Source: Pseudomonas luteola NBRC 103146
GTDB lineage: Bacteria > Pseudomonadota > Gammaproteobacteria > Pseudomonadales > Pseudomonadaceae
Direction of reading: 5' to 3'
Length of the DNA: 64,000 nt
NCBI RefSeq assembly: GCF_002091675.1
Contig: NZ_BDAE01000020.1
Location: 1-64,000 of the forward strand
The position numbers and the translations under genes are program-made. This document shows positions 25,167 to 33,480 of the stretch, piece after piece; the stretch's first letter is position 1; each line of letters opens with the position of its first letter. Below the pieces are notes generated by a model, which saw nothing but the letters and a program-made list of their open reading frames with translations, ran no database searches and was not told where the DNA came from.

Positions 25167-25255
25167 CCTATGTTGAGCCCAACGGAAAGACCGATTGCGC
25201 CGGTATTTCCGAGGGATACGCTTACATCCAGAAGGCCGGTTTTAGCGGCCTCCTC

Positions 25256-25816
25256 TCAGACAGCAGGGGTCTGCCATACAATGGCGGACACGTCCTCCAA
25301 CGTTGTGGCCGCCTTGGCCTTTTTCACAAGCGCGTCTTTAGTGCCGATATAGGTAAGCTTGATCTTGGTAAATCGCACTCCTACTTTTTGAATCTGCGCA
25401 GCAGTATGCGCGACCGCATCCCACTCACCGCTACTATTGGCGCACTTGAATGGCGTCGTCCAGTCCTCGGACTGACCATCCTCCAGCTGGGAGAGCTGAA
25501 TAGAGCCGGTCAGATTAAGCTGGTCCTCAACCAGCGACGGGTAGGTATAGACAGCGCCCAGCGCATCACAGGTAAAGCCGCCTGTAATGGCCGCTGCGCA
25601 CGCTGCCGTCAGCTCAGCCACCTTGGCATCTATCGCAAGCTTGAGCGGAAGCGTTGCAGCAGCCTCTGAAAGCTCGGCAACGGTCGGCTGCGGCACGCCC
25701 TCAAGGGCCCATTCAGAAATGTAGTCGCCTCGATCATCAGCATCATTGCGCAACTGCCAGGAGGTTTTCGGGTTAGCCGCCGGAAACAGCGCAACCAGGA
25801 TTTCATGCAAGGTCAT
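25256..25816 (-). CDS. DUF4376 tail fibre-associated protein, copy 2
   Basis: A 186-residue protein. Residues about 60-186 match those of the protein at 26691: AKVAELTAACAAAI, GFTCDALGAVYTYPS, EDQLNLTGSIQL, IQKVGVRFTKIKLTYIGTKDALVKKAKAATTL. This is the DUF4376 domain, common in fibre-assembly proteins. The N-terminal 60 residues differ from copy 1, so the domain is joined to different fronts. Coupled to the fibre gene by TAATG. Likely a chaperone or part of a fibre. Confidence 0.75.
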   Translation of the reverse strand: MTLHEILVALFPAANPKTSWQLRNDADDRGDYISEWALEGVPQPTVAELSEAAATLPLKLAIDAKVAELTAACAAAITGGFTCDALGAVYTYPSLVEDQLNLTGSIQLSQLEDGQSEDWTTPFKCANSSGEWDAVAHTAAQIQKVGVRFTKIKLTYIGTKDALVKKAKAATTLEDVSAIVWQTPAV

Positions 25817-26694
25817 TATTGAACTCTCCGACCGCTAAACCAGGACAGCGAACCGTCCGCATACGTGCTATCCGCTACGTTGCTAAAGTAATAAACGGCA
25901 ATCTTGTCGCCCGCACTGAGCGACAGCGCGCCGCTATGACCACCGAGCGAAGTATTCCCTATCGACGACGAGCTTTCGCCTAGACGGGCGCGCTGGACGC
26001 CGTTGATATAGAGGTCTAGCGCGCGCGCAGCCACTGAGCCGGTACTGCCATGAACTTCCGCGCTAAACTCGTAGATTCCAGGGTACTTAACCGTGAACTG
26101 GCCGGTAGCAAGGTCGAACTCCTCCAGCTGATCCAGTGTTTTTGCACCAAAAACCACTCGCGTATAGGTCTGCGCGGCAATGGCCTGAGATGCAGACACA
26201 GCAGCGCGAAAGGCCGACAGGCGCGACTTACTACGCTGGTCGATATCCCAGGTGCCGCCAATGGCAAACCAGTTCACGCCATCGGTATTCGTGAAAATGA
26301 CGCTCTCGCCAGGGTTTAGCGTCATCGCCGTGGCTCGACCGGCAGTGCCCGCCGACATGAAGTTCTGGCCCTGCACCTTAAAGTTAATCGCGTAAAAGGT
26401 ATTACTGAAAAAGGCCAGCGTTGCGCCAAGCACCTGACCGGCAGGCGGCATCGTAATAGTAATAACCTTGGACGCGGCCAACTGGAAAACCTTGCCCAGG
26501 TCATCGGCGGTCAATACCGTGTCCTCAGACAGCTGTGAGCTATCCTTAAAATTGCCTGCCTGGCGCATGACGAACGCGGTGTCTGCCAGCAATTTCGAGT
26601 TATTACCGCGCGCAGGCGTAGTGGCGCGCGTTGGGTTATCCATAAAGTCACGGACAGCCTTGTCCGTGTTACCCATGTCGAATGAACGAGTCAT
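25816..26694 (-). CDS. tail fibre with C1q/TNF-like C-terminal domain
   Basis: A 292-residue protein. Residues about 50-150 contain a repeated beta module (SEDTVLTADDLGKVFQLAASKVITITMPPAGQVLGATLAFFSN) that also appears in the larger fibre at 27270, and GESVIFTNTDGVNWFAIGG. Residues about 165-292 look like a C1q-like trimerising head (YTRVVFGAKT, TVKYPGIYEFSAEVHG, DLYINGVQRARLG, AGDKIAVYYF). It likely forms a host-binding tip and follows its DUF4376 partner (ATGA overlap). Confidence 0.7.
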   Translation of the reverse strand: MTRSFDMGNTDKAVRDFMDNPTRATTPARGNNSKLLADTAFVMRQAGNFKDSSQLSEDTVLTADDLGKVFQLAASKVITITMPPAGQVLGATLAFFSNTFYAINFKVQGQNFMSAGTAGRATAMTLNPGESVIFTNTDGVNWFAIGGTWDIDQRSKSRLSAFRAAVSASQAIAAQTYTRVVFGAKTLDQLEEFDLATGQFTVKYPGIYEFSAEVHGSTGSVAARALDLYINGVQRARLGESSSSIGNTSLGGHSGALSLSAGDKIAVYYFSNVADSTYADGSLSWFSGRRVQ

Positions 26695-27260
26695 GCTTGC
26701 ACCTCACTCCAGACTACTGCGGCCAGCTCATTGAGCGTTGTAGCCGCCTTGGCTTTTTCCACGAGGTCGTCTTTTGCATCGATTAGCGTTTGCTTAATCA
26801 GGGCAAACGTGACGCCTACCTTTTGCAGCTGCTCCAGCGTATGCGGGCGCTTGGCCCACACGCCCGCACGGTCAGCACACTTAAAGGTCGTACTGGTTGT
26901 CGGGGAAATGGACAGCATCTGAATAACGCCGGTTAGGTTTAGCTGGTCCTCGATCTTTGACGGGTAGCTGTAGGTCTCCCCAAGCGCGTCACTCTCAAAG
27001 CCCGCCACGATAGCGGCGGCGCAGGCGTCGTTCAGCTCGGCTACTTTGGCCTCCAGCGCAGCAGGCAACAGGTCGGCATCGGTTGTCGCCGTGACCTTGC
27101 CCTTGACCAGGCGATATGCCTGGTAGTCCTGGTGCTGGCTTTCGGAGCACTCGACCTGCTCACTCGGCAGCTCAAAGCCGTCAAAGGATGAAAGCTCATA
27201 GCGGAACGCACCCAAAGGCAGGCCCGCCGCGTTAAATTCAATCGTATGCTTAATCTGCAT
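26691..27260 (-). CDS. DUF4376 tail fibre-associated protein, copy 1
   Basis: A 189-residue protein with an AAGG ribosome binding site. The N-terminal 65 residues (IKHTIEFNAAGLPLGAFRYELSSFDGFELPSEQVEC) differ from copy 2; the rest is the DUF4376 domain (AKVAELNDACAAAIVAGFESDALGETYSYPS, LNLTGVIQM, LEQLQKVGVTFALIKQTLIDAKDDLVEKAKAATTL). It follows the large fibre gene directly and is probably its assembly partner. Confidence 0.75.
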   Translation of the reverse strand: MQIKHTIEFNAAGLPLGAFRYELSSFDGFELPSEQVECSESQHQDYQAYRLVKGKVTATTDADLLPAALEAKVAELNDACAAAIVAGFESDALGETYSYPSKIEDQLNLTGVIQMLSISPTTSTTFKCADRAGVWAKRPHTLEQLQKVGVTFALIKQTLIDAKDDLVEKAKAATTLNELAAVVWSEVQA

Positions 27261-27269
27261 TGGGCTGCC

Positions 27270-29402
27270 TTAACCTGCGTTCGTTGGGATAAACACGTAA
27301 TGCGTGTTGTGCGTCATCGACATCCATGTCACGGACGTGGCCGTGCCGTAGGCTTGGCAGACCACGGAGACCGTCTCGCCCTTTGCTACTTTGAGCGTTG
27401 CCGTATTGTTCATGCCGTTAGTGCAGCCATCGCTTGAAGACGACGTGCCCGAACTTGAGCCTGTAATGGCTGCCGAATTCGTTACAGGCGCAGGGTTAGT
27501 GCCATTGCCGATATTGATTGTTGACATAGCGATGACATAGCCGTCGCAAGGCGCAACAAATGACGGGTACGACTTGCGCCATGTAAACGCAGCGCTGGCC
27601 GTTGGAGTGCCAGTGCTGGAAATAGACGCCGCGATGCCTCTTGTGCGCGACTTGAAAGCGTCAGAATAGGGAAGTCGCGCCGAACCGCCAGCAGGCCACC
27701 AGTAGTTTGAACCGTTGGACACAAGCGTTAGCGTGTCGCCAGGCCCCATTGAAATGGACGTCAGACTTTCCGTGTACTGTCCCGTCCGAATAACGTCAGA
27801 GCCTTGGACGACAATCGTTGCCGCTGACGCTCCGTTGCACTGTAGCAGTAGCGTCGCCCCGCTCGGCAGGCCAGCGCATGCAGGAAGTGTTATTGTGCTA
27901 CCCGACGGGACAAGAATCGGCTTGCCGACCTGATCCTGCGTTAGCGTTGTATTGCCCGGAAGCGACGCCCAGTCTCGATAGTTGCCCGCCGCACGACGTA
28001 GAAACTCGGTAGTGACAAGTTTTAGACTGTTATCAAATTGCTCGGGGGTCGGAGCAGTCGGCTCGCCGGTAAAAGCAGGTGAATTGAGATTCGCCAGCGG
28101 CTCCCAAGGCCCGTTAAGCGCGCCATTCGAGTTTCCAGACACGCTCGTTGAAGCCGCTCTGCGATACCATACTTGCGACTTCGCGGGGTAGTAAATCAGT
28201 TGCAGTATCGTGTTTACGTCCCACGGTTTAACGTCGAGAATCGCGCCCTGAAGTGAGACGCCAGGCGGGCCATTGACGGTTGCCGCATCAAGCCGAAACG
28301 TGCCCTGCTCGATCATCGCGTTACAGTCGCCTGCATAAGGGCTGCGACTGACCATAAGGCCCCGCGCCATCATCTCGGCCTTCGTAAAGAAGTCAGGCAA
28401 GCTAAAGACGCTTTGCGCCTCAATCAGAATTACGTCACCAGCGTTTGCGCCCTTGGTTAGCACGACAGTAGAGCCGTCTTCTGCCCTATAGTCGCTACGG
28501 GAAAGCAAACGCCCGTTGTAATACACCTTGAGCGAACCAGGCGTATAGGTGCCATCAAAAGAGGTCTGCCCAGCACTCGCCACGTTCTCAAAAATCGATA
28601 TCGTGCCGCCACCGCCGACGCCACCCACGATCTGGAACGCGCTACCGTCGTAAATCAGCTCATAGACCGCGCCCGCCTTGACTTCGTTGGCCAGCAGGTT
28701 CTGATTGCCGTTTTTGTAGACGTTGACCGCCGCCAGGCCATTGACCGCCGCTGTGACTGCGCCCGAATTACTGGCTGCCGCTTTGAAGATAAAGCGCTGG
28801 CCAGCTTTGTACGCGGCCACTTTTACGCCGTCCTGCATGGTTAGGGCAATGGCGTTTGCCGTGCCTGCAACCGTCTTGGCCCACAGGTTGACTTGCGCGT
28901 CAATGAACACGTCGTAGCGGACATACTGCGGATGCGCATTATCTGCGCCCTCGTGCGCGGACAGTGCCGCCAGCGCGACCGACTGGTCAGGGTCAATCTG
29001 CACCGTCACCGATCCGCTCGGCACTTGCGCCAGACTGATATCGTTAAACAGCACAAAATCTACACCAGGCGTTTTATAGCCCAGCACTTCGCCTGCATTC
29101 GACCAGACCGCGAATAGGGTATCGCCAGCCCAGAAAGCGACCTCTGTTACCGCATAGGTGCCCACATCAGAGCGCCAGACGGACGAGATACGAATTTGAG
29201 TGTCAGTGATGCGAGTACCGCCCGCAATCGTGACCTTTTTTTGCTCATTGAGCAGCGCCGTTTCCTTGCCGGTCGGGATAAAGCTGCCCGTACCGAACGA
29301 AACGTGCGTTATTGCAATCTCAAGCCCCGTCGCTTTTGCGTTGAAAGCAGCCGCCTGGCCCGCTTCCGTAAGCGTCGGGTTGAAAACCTTTGCCGTTGCC
29401 AT
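27270..29402 (-). CDS. large tail fibre protein
   Basis: A 710-residue protein starting MATAKVFNPTLTEAGQAAAFNAKATGLEIAITHVSFGTG, which is the common N-terminal attachment domain of tail-collar fibres in myoviruses (anchors to the baseplate). Middle repeats and a segment near residues 475-560 (LTQDQVGKPILVPSGSTITLPACAG, GDTLTLVSNGSNYWWPAGG) match the module in the smaller fibre at 25816. The C-terminus (about 580-710) is Ser/Thr/Gly-rich, as receptor-binding tips often are. A GAGG site precedes the ATG. Confidence 0.8.
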   Translation of the reverse strand: MATAKVFNPTLTEAGQAAAFNAKATGLEIAITHVSFGTGSFIPTGKETALLNEQKKVTIAGGTRITDTQIRISSVWRSDVGTYAVTEVAFWAGDTLFAVWSNAGEVLGYKTPGVDFVLFNDISLAQVPSGSVTVQIDPDQSVALAALSAHEGADNAHPQYVRYDVFIDAQVNLWAKTVAGTANAIALTMQDGVKVAAYKAGQRFIFKAAASNSGAVTAAVNGLAAVNVYKNGNQNLLANEVKAGAVYELIYDGSAFQIVGGVGGGGTISIFENVASAGQTSFDGTYTPGSLKVYYNGRLLSRSDYRAEDGSTVVLTKGANAGDVILIEAQSVFSLPDFFTKAEMMARGLMVSRSPYAGDCNAMIEQGTFRLDAATVNGPPGVSLQGAILDVKPWDVNTILQLIYYPAKSQVWYRRAASTSVSGNSNGALNGPWEPLANLNSPAFTGEPTAPTPEQFDNSLKLVTTEFLRRAAGNYRDWASLPGNTTLTQDQVGKPILVPSGSTITLPACAGLPSGATLLLQCNGASAATIVVQGSDVIRTGQYTESLTSISMGPGDTLTLVSNGSNYWWPAGGSARLPYSDAFKSRTRGIAASISSTGTPTASAAFTWRKSYPSFVAPCDGYVIAMSTINIGNGTNPAPVTNSAAITGSSSGTSSSSDGCTNGMNNTATLKVAKGETVSVVCQAYGTATSVTWMSMTHNTHYVFIPTNAG

Positions 29403-29479
29403 GTGAGTCCTCGCAATGCGGTCCTGTAGCGCCCCGAAAAGACGGTTTGCTACCGTTAGCCGCTATTGTGAGGAGGTAG

Positions 29480-29506
29480 GCGGGCCGCCTTTCGGCCCGC
29501 TTTCCC
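29480..29506 (-). terminator. post-stop GGGAAAG element with perfect hairpin
   Basis: Seven bases after the stop of the SGNH gene, GGGAAAG is followed by a 7-bp perfect stem GCGGGCC/GGCCCGC with a 7-base loop. No T tract follows, so it is a terminator only if assisted; RNA processing or end protection are alternatives. Confidence 0.45.
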
Positions 29507-29513
29507 AACTGCC

Positions 29514-30863
29514 TTAGTACAGGACTTTGACCGCGCCCAGGCGGGAGAACCAGACTGTGCAATCTACCGTCTTGCTCGGCTGAATGTTGACGATGAGTCG
29601 GGCAGCAACTTTCGAATGGTTGGCTGACGTCAGGTAGGTTAGAACGGGCGTCTCGCGTGACAGCGGCCCAATCTCCTCGCTTGGCCAAGGCAAGGAGCTA
29701 TCAGAGTCTTCGCCGTCAAGCTTTTGCGTATAAGACGGCTCCATATAAAGCGCAAGGCCAACAGCGCTAAGCCCCACGCCCTTGGACTTAACCAGGCCCG
29801 TCGCCTTGATTTTGTCCTGATCCGAAAGGCTCGACAGCGTGACAAGGGACAGGCATGTAATCTCTGGCGCAGTCGATCCACTGGCACCAAAGATGCGTAC
29901 CTTCTGCCATTCGACCCCTTCGCCGTCCACTTCTTTGCTCCAGGTCGTTTGCAGGCCGGTCATGTTGTTGCAAGAAGTCGTCCAGCCAGTTGCCATAACA
30001 CTGCCGCTTGTAGCGTTGGCGTTAGCCGAAACGGTGCCGGTCGCGCCCGTCATCAACGGGTTGGCCGTCAGGCTGCCCAGCGGGTTTGTGCTTGCGTCAA
30101 ATAGCGTGTTGGATTCGAGCAAGTCAGCCAGACCGCGAATGTATTTTGCAACAACCTGCGCAAGGCGCTTGCCAATGACCTGCGCACCCACCTTGCTGGG
30201 ATGGATACCGTCGCGCAACATTTGCGGGTATGGGTAGTAATTGGTGCCGCTGGATGGGTCCACCAGGTCGTCCCATACGTTGACGACTTCGCACATTTTG
30301 GACATTTCTTCTTGCATCCAGACGTGCATCGCATAGTGGTCATTCTTGAGCGCTTGCGTGGTCAGTTCAAAATCACTTGAGCCGTTACCACGCGGCGTTT
30401 CACTAATAAGAATGACCGTGATCCCCGCCAGCTGGAACAGTCGCACCATCTCGCGAATATTGCGCTTGCTGGTGCCTAGATCAATCCGCCCGCCTGTGCG
30501 GTCGTTGGTCGAACCAAAGAGCACCACCAGGTTGGAGCCTGCGGCCTTCATCGCAGCAATGTGCGCCTTGATGCGCGCCAGCATCTGTACGGTCGTATCG
30601 CCCGCCACGCCGCCATTGAGGCCCACCGGAGCCATTGCAATGCCCAGCGAATAGGCTCCCAGCCAGTGCATGATGCCGTAGCCCTTCTGGAAGTCGTTGC
30701 CGTTCGAGCCCGACCAAGACAAGTGGATGCGCGAATCGCCAAAGCCGGACACAAAGCGATTGCAGGCAGGCGCAAGGGCCAGATTTTCAGCCAGCACTAC
30801 GCCCATTTTTGATAGCTCAGAGCTGAGCCGTACTACTTGGTTTGTCATGTCATTACTACTCAT
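29514..30863 (-). CDS. SGNH-hydrolase tail protein (probable receptor-processing esterase)
   Basis: A 449-residue protein. SGNH/GDSL motifs are in order: block I GFGDSR with Ser near 44, block II Gly in GGVAGDT near 85, block III FGSTND with Asn near 120, block V DGIHPS with Asp near 218 and His near 221. The enzyme domain spans about 35-245. The C-terminal 200 residues are a beta-rich domain (ATGWTTSCNNMTG, IFGASGSTAPEITC). Such tail proteins remove acetyl groups from surface polysaccharide during adsorption. Its substrate cannot be read here. A second ATG at 30848 is possible. Confidence 0.8.
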   Translation of the reverse strand: MSSNDMTNQVVRLSSELSKMGVVLAENLALAPACNRFVSGFGDSRIHLSWSGSNGNDFQKGYGIMHWLGAYSLGIAMAPVGLNGGVAGDTTVQMLARIKAHIAAMKAAGSNLVVLFGSTNDRTGGRIDLGTSKRNIREMVRLFQLAGITVILISETPRGNGSSDFELTTQALKNDHYAMHVWMQEEMSKMCEVVNVWDDLVDPSSGTNYYPYPQMLRDGIHPSKVGAQVIGKRLAQVVAKYIRGLADLLESNTLFDASTNPLGSLTANPLMTGATGTVSANANATSGSVMATGWTTSCNNMTGLQTTWSKEVDGEGVEWQKVRIFGASGSTAPEITCLSLVTLSSLSDQDKIKATGLVKSKGVGLSAVGLALYMEPSYTQKLDGEDSDSSLPWPSEEIGPLSRETPVLTYLTSANHSKVAARLIVNIQPSKTVDCTVWFSRLGAVKVLY

Positions 30864-30899
30864 CTATGACGTTAGGCGCGCCAGCTGCCTGGCGCGGAT

Positions 30900-31778
30900 T
30901 TATTCGGGCGTCATGTATGCGCCGCTTGAGTTGACGACGTAATCGTCGTTGTCATTGGTGACGTAGTTGCCGGAAGGAATTAGCTGCGTATCGTTGGCCA
31001 GCACATAATCGCCGTCGTCATTCATGACGTATGCGCCGTCATCGTTGGCCAAGGCATTAACGGGCTTGATATCACGAACAGCGGGTTGTATCTCGGAGCT
31101 TGCGAAGGCCATCACCAGGTTGGAACCGGCCATGACCGAGGCCGTACCCACAAAGGCCGTACCAATCTTCTCAGGGATCACTGCGCGCGCTTCGCCAGTC
31201 GTTCGCATGACGGTTACGCCATACATGGCCTGCGCAACGGGCACATAGGTTTTGACGAACCTGGCTACGCGCACGTTCAGCACGATCCGAGCCGCCACGG
31301 TGGACAGCAGCGCTTTCAGGATGCGCTCAGGAACGATATCGGTCTGGATATCCACGCGAACGCGCGACGTCAGAAAGTAGTCAGCCTCACTCTCGCCATC
31401 GAAGTCGATTTCGTTAGCGGACTTAAGCGCCGTGGGATATTCGGCGCTTTTCTTCTGGTACATTTGATCGACCGACCAGACCGAACCGAACAGGACTTGC
31501 AGATAAGTTCTTAGGAACGAAAGGCCGCGACGCGGGTTTCGATAGCGCCAGGCTTTGAACAGATAGCGTATGCCGTCCTCATCACCGTTATTGAGCACAA
31601 CGAGGCCGTCTTGCGTCAGATGCCGCTGAATCAGGGCAATAGAGCCCAGGTGCGGCGCGCCGTAGACGTTGATCTCGTCCGCTTCGGCCTTGAGCGTCTG
31701 CGCATGCAGCCAGGTGAATAGCTCGGCCAGCTCCTGCTCAACGTCGCCGTTCTGGAACGTCTGTAACAGCGGGTTCAT
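30900..31778 (-). CDS. baseplate/fibre connector protein (gpI position) with repeated C-terminus
   Basis: A 292-residue protein coupled to the J-like gene by ATGA, in the position of P2 gpI-type genes. The first 230 residues are a mixed domain (LFTWLHAQTLKAEADEINVYG, FLRTYLQVLFGSVWSVDQMY, RVRVDIQTDIVPERILKAL). The last 60 residues repeat a short unit of the type N-D-D-x-x-Y-V five times (for example DDGAYV, DDGDYV, SGNYV, DNDDYV, SSGAYM), which gives a beta-solenoid or adhesive appearance. Confidence 0.6.
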   Translation of the reverse strand: MNPLLQTFQNGDVEQELAELFTWLHAQTLKAEADEINVYGAPHLGSIALIQRHLTQDGLVVLNNGDEDGIRYLFKAWRYRNPRRGLSFLRTYLQVLFGSVWSVDQMYQKKSAEYPTALKSANEIDFDGESEADYFLTSRVRVDIQTDIVPERILKALLSTVAARIVLNVRVARFVKTYVPVAQAMYGVTVMRTTGEARAVIPEKIGTAFVGTASVMAGSNLVMAFASSEIQPAVRDIKPVNALANDDGAYVMNDDGDYVLANDTQLIPSGNYVTNDNDDYVVNSSGAYMTPE

Positions 31779-33175
31779 TCGCTGGTCTCCACCGTCACGC
31801 TCAGGCTTTTGGCGGACACATAGCGATAGCTTTCGGGCAGAATCGTGTCGGCGTCAGTGACCTTGATATAGATATCGCTGGTCTCGGCCTGGCATGCCTG
31901 AATCTTGGACTGCAACAGGGTGCTGATTTTTCGGTACAGCACGCGCCCACGCCCGCGCTGCGCCCAGGCGGTATTTTCACCGTACTGGCCTAGAATCTGC
32001 TCGATAGCAGCCTGCTTAACGGCTGAATCGTCATAAATGGACGGCACTTGCAGCGTAATCTGAACAGGTATCTCTACCCTCACGGCGGGCACGAACCGCA
32101 CACGGTAGGAATCATCAGCGCGCGTAATCACCCGCTTGATTTCAGCCTCAAGCTCGGCTTGCTCTACGCCATCCTTGAGCGCAGCCACAAACAGCGTGTT
32201 CATATTGTCCACACTTGGCGAACGAACAGTCTCCTCAAGGCGCTCATTCCAGACCGACAAAAAGCGGAAGGTGCCGATGTTCTTACGAATCAAGACGTCG
32301 AAGTTGCCCAGAAACACAGCAGCGTCGTCATACAGTGACGGATAGCTCGTGATCTCGCGCAAGGTCTCGATAGTCATAGGGTCGGAGCCGACGCTGACGA
32401 CTGAATCTAGCGTGACTTTTGCGCCGGAGTCGTAAGTGGTCGTTGCGTACTCGAACACAAACGGCGCGCCAGCAGACAGGGTAATGTTGCCCTCGGTCGA
32501 TATGACCGTAATGCTCAGCACTTCATTGATAGCAGGCTGATAGCCGCCGATATTGGCCGCACCAAAGACGATTTTAAGGGTTCGGTTCTCGTCGGTCTCA
32601 AGCGTAAAGCTGCGCGCCCCAAGCTCGGTATTTGTCAGGCTTGGCTGATAGGTAAAGTCATTACCAAACTGGTCAGCTACCTTGATTTCAACGATGCTGC
32701 CGGTCTCTGGCTGCGAGACCGGAATCATATAAAACGGCTTGCTGGTCGTGACCGTATGCGCCGTGACCGTCTCGACCTGCTGCACCGTCTGCACGGTTGC
32801 TGTGCCATTGGCGGGTACGTCAGCGCCCACCGTGACGACATGAACACGGCCCTGCGGATCAAGCACGCGACGGCCTGCCTTTACGCTAAAGGCGGTCGCG
32901 GTAACGTTCTGAATAGCCAGGCGGGCGCGGTACGGCTGGCCCAGCGGCAATACGCCCTTGGCTGCCGCATCGGCCAGCACCGTGACGTCGCGGACCTTAT
33001 CGAACGGCTCACTGGCCTGTACATCCTGCTCTTGCGAATGCAGCGACAGCATGGCCGACATAGCGCCCAGCAGCGCCATTAGACGCGGGTCTTTTGCCTG
33101 GTACAGCAGCGCGGCTTGTGGGTACTCGGAAATAGCACCCTCCGCTAATGTTAAATACTCGGCCTTTGTCTTCAC
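31775..33175 (-). CDS. baseplate J-like protein
   Basis: A 466-residue protein, GTG start in a GTGA overlap with the W-like gene. It has an N-terminal helical region with QASEPFDKVRDVTVLADAAAKG, a beta domain of the J family (GLPLGQPYRARL-type, ATVQTVQQVETVTAHTVTT), and a C-terminal half with AALKDGVEQAELEAEIKRVITRADDSYRVRFVPAVRVEIPVQITL, typical of Mu gp47/P2 J wedge proteins. It forms the periphery of the baseplate and links to fibres. The gene order W, J, I, fibre is preserved here. Confidence 0.75.
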   Translation of the reverse strand: MKTKAEYLTLAEGAISEYPQAALLYQAKDPRLMALLGAMSAMLSLHSQEQDVQASEPFDKVRDVTVLADAAAKGVLPLGQPYRARLAIQNVTATAFSVKAGRRVLDPQGRVHVVTVGADVPANGTATVQTVQQVETVTAHTVTTSKPFYMIPVSQPETGSIVEIKVADQFGNDFTYQPSLTNTELGARSFTLETDENRTLKIVFGAANIGGYQPAINEVLSITVISTEGNITLSAGAPFVFEYATTTYDSGAKVTLDSVVSVGSDPMTIETLREITSYPSLYDDAAVFLGNFDVLIRKNIGTFRFLSVWNERLEETVRSPSVDNMNTLFVAALKDGVEQAELEAEIKRVITRADDSYRVRFVPAVRVEIPVQITLQVPSIYDDSAVKQAAIEQILGQYGENTAWAQRGRGRVLYRKISTLLQSKIQACQAETSDIYIKVTDADTILPESYRYVSAKSLSVTVETSE

Positions 33176-33480
33176 GCCACATTCCCCAAACTATCGATTG
33201 ACAGCTGAGTCACGCCCAGGTCGATAACAATGCGCAACGTCTCCTTGCCGACGTTTTCCGCCCACAAGTTGAGCTGCCCTGGCGGAAACTTGGCCAGGAT
33301 CGGTACGTCTTCGGTCAGCTTGGCCAGGAAGGCGTCAGCCAGGGCCGTGTTTAGCGGCTGCTGGAGGAGGTCCTTTAAGTTGCTGCCGTAGCCGCTGCCC
33401 AGGTAGCCATCGACGGGAGTGCTCAGCCAGTGGCGGATCATGTCCGCCACGTCATTGATTGTTAGTGTACTGCTCGCCAT
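33172..33480 (-). CDS. baseplate wedge protein, gp25/W-like
   Basis: A 102-residue protein, starting directly after the stop of the tape measure gene (TAAATG). The pattern DVADMIRHWLSTPVDGYLGSGYGSNLKDLLQQPLNTALADAFLAKLTEDVP matches the gp25 family, where the loop with YGSNLxxLL is typical (compare YGSRLWELIDRP-type motifs). The protein is the core of the wedge and contacts the sheath. Confidence 0.75.
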   Translation of the reverse strand: MASSTLTINDVADMIRHWLSTPVDGYLGSGYGSNLKDLLQQPLNTALADAFLAKLTEDVPILAKFPPGQLNLWAENVGKETLRIVIDLGVTQLSIDSLGNVA

